Positions 45,211-46,222 of a stretch of 46,222 nt of DNA are shown piece after piece. Positions within the stretch are counted from its first letter, which is position 1, and every line of letters starts with the position of its first letter. The translations under genes and the position numbers were made by a program. Location: NCBI GenBank assembly GCA_004802725.1, contig SGPM01000221.1:1-46222 (forward strand). The letters are read 5' to 3'. The notes under the pieces are model-generated. The model was not told the DNA's origin, searched no databases, and saw only the letters and a list, made by a program, of their open reading frames with translations. The DNA comes from Antrodiella citrinella (taxonomy: Eukaryota > Basidiomycota > Agaricomycetes > Polyporales > Steccherinaceae).

Positions 45211-46222
45211 TCATCCGCTCCCATCTCCACCAGCGGGGACACTCAACAACGGCGTCCGGGGTAACGGCAACGTAGCCTTCGCCTTCTTCATCTCCGCATC
45301 CAACGGCGTCCGGGTCCGGTTCGGGGGCGTAGGCGACACCAGCCGCTGCTTCCCCTGGGCTTGCATCTGCGTCTTCGTTGTCACAGTCGGAGGAGTAGGT
45401 GGACTTCTGTCTACCCTTGCTCGCTTTGGCGGCGTCCCATTGTTCCGACTTCTCAAATCATCCTGGGTATGTCCGTCCATAAACACGTCCCCGTCCGCAT
45501 CAGATCCCGTACCTACCTCGTCATCCGGATCTAGCTCCTGCGAGGGCCGTTTGCGCGGCGTGACGGGGTAGACTATCTTCCCTGGCTGTAGCGAATCGTT
45601 TTCGATTCGTCTCTGCGTTGCAACGTACTGCACGAGGTCGTCGCTTCCATCGTCGTCCGCGAATGAATCGTCGGAGTCTAGAAGTGAGTCGTCCTCGTCC
45701 TCTTCTTCCTCTTCTGCAGTCGTGGCCTGTGGGCGCGCACCCGGGTTTTTGAAATGGATCATGATGGGCTTGTTCTCGGGGGGATGTTGTGCAGCGGGCG
45801 GTGCAGGCTTCTCGACAGCAGTGGTTGTTTGCGAAGGGACAACAGTACCTGCCGCGATGTTCGCTTTCAAGATGGCGCGTTCGCAGATCGAACAACGACA
45901 ATGGTACAACGGAGCACATGCTTCTCGCCAAACCTGTCAAGATGTTTAGCAGCGAACCTCAATAGCAGCTCGAGTGGGACGCTTACCAATTTGAGAGCGT
46001 CCATGCTGTAGCAGGGTAACTGACCAATGGCCACTGGGATATAGGGAATGGGGTGTATCAGTTGTGGGCTCTTCAGAACCGGAGAGATCGGTATTGAAAG
46101 CTGGAGGTTAGCTGCGGTGGTAGGACTTGACGCAACCAGATCCTCCTCCTTGGGGCTGCTACTCGGGTCCCCGCTAGGCGGCGGCGATGGAGTCGTTTGC
46201 AATGTCGTGGTAGACAGTACCG
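45211..46222 (-). CDS. Acidic, probably nuclear protein with Cys/His cluster (5' part outside window)
   Basis: Two exons visible: 46222-45987 (open to the edge, start not in window) and 45933-45211, joined by intron 45986-45934 (GTAAGC to ACAG); at least 318 residues. Across the junction it reads CYSMDALKLVWREACAPLYH, then CRCSICERAIL, a Cys/His cluster (C-x4-H-C-x-C-x2-C) that may bind zinc. It continues with an acidic block (TAEEEEEDEDDSLLDSDDS), a basic PPKRARVDRSPP stretch that could be a nuclear localisation signal, and a Thr/Pro-rich tail. The composition suggests a disordered nuclear or chromatin-associated protein. I do not recognise a named family. Confidence 0.75.

Noticed and set aside
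1..46222. CRISPR arrays, rRNA genes, insertion sequences, phage genes
   Set aside because: No regularly spaced repeats, rRNA-like sequence or transposase/phage proteins were recognised in this fungal window.

Overview
The window is nuclear DNA of a filamentous basidiomycete, most probably an Agaricomycete. The evidence is the many short introns of about 50 to 80 nt with GTRNGT donors and YAG acceptors, intron-bearing tRNA genes, several F-box genes and gene relics, a DUF2828 protein, a TEA/ATTS transcription factor and a type II membrane-anchored GH5 exo-glucanase. I found no bacterial-style operon, CRISPR array or rRNA gene.

Layout. 0-10 kb is gene-poor and decayed: the tail of a RecQ-like helicase at the left edge, then only weak ORFs. 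10.4-12.5 kb holds a complete TEA-domain regulator (7 exons) with a TATA box, followed by about 1 kb of pyrimidine-rich 3' flank. 13.5-16.3 kb shows nothing convincing. 16.35-18.4 kb is a DUF2828/vWA-like gene whose body is intact but whose 5' end looks deleted and out of frame. 18.8-22.6 kb contains two tandem, frameshifted F-box/LRR relics. A tRNA-Leu with an intron lies at 23.2 kb. A seven-exon multi-span membrane protein gene occupies 24.2-25.7 kb, and an intact single-exon F-box gene 26.2-27.5 kb. A decayed F-box gene on the minus strand (28.5-29.9 kb) has an inverted, partly near-identical partner on the plus strand at 38.4-39.8 kb. A tRNA-His-like gene with intron and T6 terminator is at 30.3 kb. 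The exo-1,3-beta-glucanase gene (7 exons, minus strand) fills 31.2-33.9 kb. From 35.7 to 43.9 kb there are four relics of one unidentified spliced gene-like repeat, three in one direction and one inverted, which bracket the second F-box copy. The right edge carries the 3' part of a minus-strand gene for an acidic, probably nuclear protein with a Cys/His cluster.

How it fits together. The intact genes (TEA factor, membrane protein, F-box protein, exo-glucanase, right-edge gene) look like independent chromosomal genes with no shared pathway visible. The rest is accessory material: expanding and dying F-box paralogues, and a local multicopy family with two introns at the same positions in its copies. 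That family is the best candidate for something not described before. Exon coordinates were worked out by hand from splice signals and reading-frame continuity. Family names rest on motif recognition, not on a search.
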